NCBI RefSeq assembly: GCF_900110255.1
Contig: NZ_FODD01000006.1
Location: 237,628 to 301,627, forward strand
DNA from: Actinacidiphila rubida
GTDB lineage: Bacteria > Actinomycetota > Actinomycetes > Streptomycetales > Streptomycetaceae
Length of the DNA stretch: 64,000 nucleotides
Direction of reading: 5' to 3'
This document shows positions 62,334-64,000 of the stretch, in pieces; positions within the stretch are counted from its first letter, which is position 1, and each line of letters starts with the position of its first letter. Position numbers and translations under genes: made by a program. A model generated the notes under the pieces. The model was not told the DNA's origin, did no database searches, and saw only the letters and a program-made list of their open reading frames with translations.

Positions 62334-63647
62334 GTGAACGCAGATGCGACGGGGGACGAGCGGGCCCGCAGGGCGGTCGACGCGGTGTGGCGGATCGAGT
62401 CGCCGCGGGTGGTGGCCGGGCTGACCCGGATCGTGCACGACCTGGGCGTGGCCGAGGAGCTCGCCCAGGACGCGCTGGTCGCCGCCCTGGAGCAGTGGCC
62501 CGCGCAGGGCGTGCCGCGCAATCCCGGCGCGTGGCTGATGACGACCGCCAAGCGCCGCGCGGTGGACCAGATCCGCCGCAACGAGACGTACGCGCGCAAG
62601 CTGCGGCTGCTCGGCCACGACCTGGAGCTCGGCCAGGGGCCGGCGGCGTTCGACGAGCCGGACGACCCCGAGGTGATCGAGGACGACCTGTTGCGGCTGG
62701 TGTTCGTGGCCTGCCACCCGGTGCTGTCGCGGGAGGCCCGCGTCGCCCTGACGCTGCGCCTGCTCGGGGGCCTGACCACCGACGAGATCGCGCGCGCCTT
62801 CCTGGTGCCGGAGTCCACCGTCGCGCAGCGCATCGTGCGGGCCAAGCGCACCCTGGCCCGCGAGAAGGTGCCGTTCGAGGTGCCGTACGGACCCGACCGC
62901 GCGGACCGGCTCGCCTCGGTGCTCGAGGTCGTCTACCTGATCTTCAACGAGGGCTACGCGGCGACCGCGGGCGACGACTGGATGCGGCCGGGGCTGTGCG
63001 AGGACGCGTTGCGGCTGGCGCGGGTACTGTCCGGGCTGATGCCGGACGAGCCGGAGGTGCACGGTCTGACGTCGCTGCTGGAGATCCAGGCGTCCCGGTC
63101 GGCGGCCCGCACCCGCGGCCCGGTGCCGGTGCTGCTGCTGGACCAGGACCGCGGCCACTGGGACCAGCTGCTGATCCGCCGCGGGTTCGCCGCGCTCGCC
63201 CGCGCCGAGGCGGCGGCCCGGGCGCGCGGCATGCCGCCGGGCCCGTACGCGTTGCAGGCCGCGATCGCCGCGACCCATGCGCGGGCCCTGGACCCGGGCC
63301 GGACCGACTGGGCCGCGATCGCCGCGCTGTACGAGCAGCTCGCGGTCCGCGCGCCGTCCCCCGTCGTGGAGTTGAACCGCGCGGTCGCCATCGGCATGGT
63401 GAAGGGCCCGGCGGCCGGGCTCGCACTGGTGGACGCGCTCGCCGCGAGCCCCGCGGGCGCCGCGCTGGAGGGCTACCACCTGCTCCCGAGCGTCCGCGGC
63501 GACCTGCTGACCCGCCTCGGCCGGACGGCCGAGGCGCAGGCCGAGTTCACTCGCGCCGCGGCCCTGACCCGCAACAACGCGGAGCGCGCGCTGCTGCTGT
63601 CCCGCGCTTCCGGCGCCTCTGGCGCCTCTGGCGCTTCTGGCGCCTGA
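62334..63647 (+). CDS. ECF sigma factor with C-terminal TPR-like extension (ECF42 type)
   Basis: The 437-residue protein has sigma-2 (LTRIVHDLGVAEELAQDALV, TTAKRRAVDQIRR) and sigma-4 (LRLLGGLTTDEIARAFLVPE, STVAQRIVRAKRTLAREKVP) domains. A 250-residue helical extension of the DUF6596/TPR type (YLIFNEGYAAT, AIAATHARALDPGRTDWAAI, VVELNRAVAIGM) follows. No anti-sigma gene is nearby. ECF42 factors are linked with DGPF proteins, as here, and the extension is thought to control activity. GTG 62334 is the start. The tail ends in (GAS)n repeats and may vary between strains. Confidence 0.94.
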   Translation: MNADATGDERARRAVDAVWRIESPRVVAGLTRIVHDLGVAEELAQDALVAALEQWPAQGVPRNPGAWLMTTAKRRAVDQIRRNETYARKLRLLGHDLELGQGPAAFDEPDDPEVIEDDLLRLVFVACHPVLSREARVALTLRLLGGLTTDEIARAFLVPESTVAQRIVRAKRTLAREKVPFEVPYGPDRADRLASVLEVVYLIFNEGYAATAGDDWMRPGLCEDALRLARVLSGLMPDEPEVHGLTSLLEIQASRSAARTRGPVPVLLLDQDRGHWDQLLIRRGFAALARAEAAARARGMPPGPYALQAAIAATHARALDPGRTDWAAIAALYEQLAVRAPSPVVELNRAVAIGMVKGPAAGLALVDALAASPAGAALEGYHLLPSVRGDLLTRLGRTAEAQAEFTRAAALTRNNAERALLLSRASGASGASGASGA

Positions 63648-63728
63648 AGCGCCCCTCCCCCAACGGTTCGCCGCGGCTCCACCTGCTGCGCGCTGCCCTC
63701 TGCCGGTCTCGCCGTGGCTTGTCGCGTT

Positions 63729-63769
63729 GGGGGCACCTCCCGGCCGAAGGCTGGGGGACCTCGCGCCCC
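63729..63769 (+). repeat. Dispersed intergenic repeat, copy 2
   Basis: GGGGGCACCTCCCGGCCGAA followed by GGCTGGGGGACCTCGCGCCC, about 90% identical to the minus strand of 25629-25669. Confidence 0.75.
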
Positions 63770-63830
63770 TGCGGGGCTCGTCCAGCCCCTTGCTCGCCGT
63801 CGCCGTCCCACGGTTCGCCGTGGCTTGTCG

Positions 63831-63850
63831 CGCAGTTCCCCGCGCCCCTG
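63831..63850 (+). repeat. Streptomyces intergenic motif GCGCAGTTCCCCGCGCCCCT-like
   Basis: CGCAGTTCCCCGCGCCCCTG belongs to a motif that recurs many times between genes in Streptomyces genomes, supporting the taxonomic call. Its role is unknown. Confidence 0.7.
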
Positions 63851-63885
63851 GCGGTGCAGGTTCGTGGGTGGGGTCAGGGGCCACT

Positions 63886-63970
63886 CCGGGAGTGTCTCCT
63901 CGAGCTTTGCATGGCGACTCTTCCCGGGACTTACCCGGGGCCTTGCAAAGCTCTGCGGGGACACACCCGG
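63886..63970. repeat. 85-bp palindromic element
   Basis: Nested inverted repeats: outer 11-bp arms CCGGGAGTGTC/GACACACCCGG (one mismatch), inner 9-bp arms AGCTTTGCA (63903-63911) and TGCAAAGCT (63944-63952), and two CCCGGG cores. It may be a terminator, a miniature mobile element or a structured RNA. Confidence 0.65.
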
Positions 63971-64000
63971 ATCGTCCCCCTCCGGCCCGTCCCCGTCTGC

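Larger units (their letters stand above)
63648..64000. other. Intergenic tail of the window, repeat-rich
   Basis: No gene is supported. The stretch holds a 17-bp repeat (CGCCGTGGCTTGTCGCG at 63710 and 63816), a REP-like element (63729-63769), a copy of the Streptomyces intergenic motif (63831-63850) and an 85-bp palindromic element at the end. Confidence 0.65.

Overview
The window is very GC-rich, with strong GC bias at third codon positions. It carries a WhiB-like (Wbl) regulator, a SpoIIE-type phosphatase fused to an anti-sigma-like ATPase, a Tad pilus operon and the intergenic repeat GCGCAGTTCCCCGCGCCCCT. Together these point to a Streptomyces-like actinobacterium (Streptomycetaceae). About 60 protein genes are supported. 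I saw no rRNA, tRNA, CRISPR array or insertion sequence.

Layout. 1-2.7 kb: a partial methyltransferase, a DUF4259 protein, a MarR-GNAT fusion with an operator over its own start codon, and an unknown protein. 2.7-7.6 kb: an accessory-looking block with a SNF2 helicase, a HEPN protein coupled to an HTH-nucleotidyltransferase (a probable toxin-antitoxin pair) and an archaeal-type ATPase. The last two sit behind long palindromes. 7.9-21 kb: conserved core genes ychF, ppgK, ispH, xseA/xseB, a nitroreductase with a SigR-type promoter, glpX, a wbl gene, a DUF1707 protein, an MFS exporter and class I fumarase. 21-29.4 kb: DUF402, a methyltransferase, the SpoIIE phosphatase (its N-terminal coding region is apparently frameshifted) and a PadR-controlled ABC exporter. 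29.7-37.9 kb: AI-2E family permease, lytic transglycosylase, PIN-PhoH ATPase, cis-prenyltransferase, aldo/keto reductase, prepilin peptidase and small envelope proteins.

38-47.3 kb: a tad/flp pilus operon on the minus strand, mostly joined by 4-nt start/stop overlaps. In it a CpaE-type ATPase is fused in frame to a TadE pseudopilin domain. 47.4-49.1 kb: a secreted GH18 chitinase behind a DasR-like site. 49.2-54.9 kb: a divergent cluster (RidA, IclR and PfkB kinase against a D-amino-acid deaminase/aldolase and a D-aminoacylase) that looks like D-amino-acid catabolism under local IclR control. 54.9-61.3 kb: alaA-type aminotransferase, GTP-dependent PEP carboxykinase, TrhA membrane protein and a thioredoxin-fold YyaL protein. 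61.4-64 kb: an internally deleted Uma2 gene, then a DGPF/YciI protein with an ECF42-type sigma factor and a promoter-like motif upstream, ending in repeat-rich intergenic DNA.

Recurrent features are probable leaderless promoters (TANNNT 6-7 nt before the start codon) at about a dozen genes, and GC-rich hairpin terminators, usually without U tracts.
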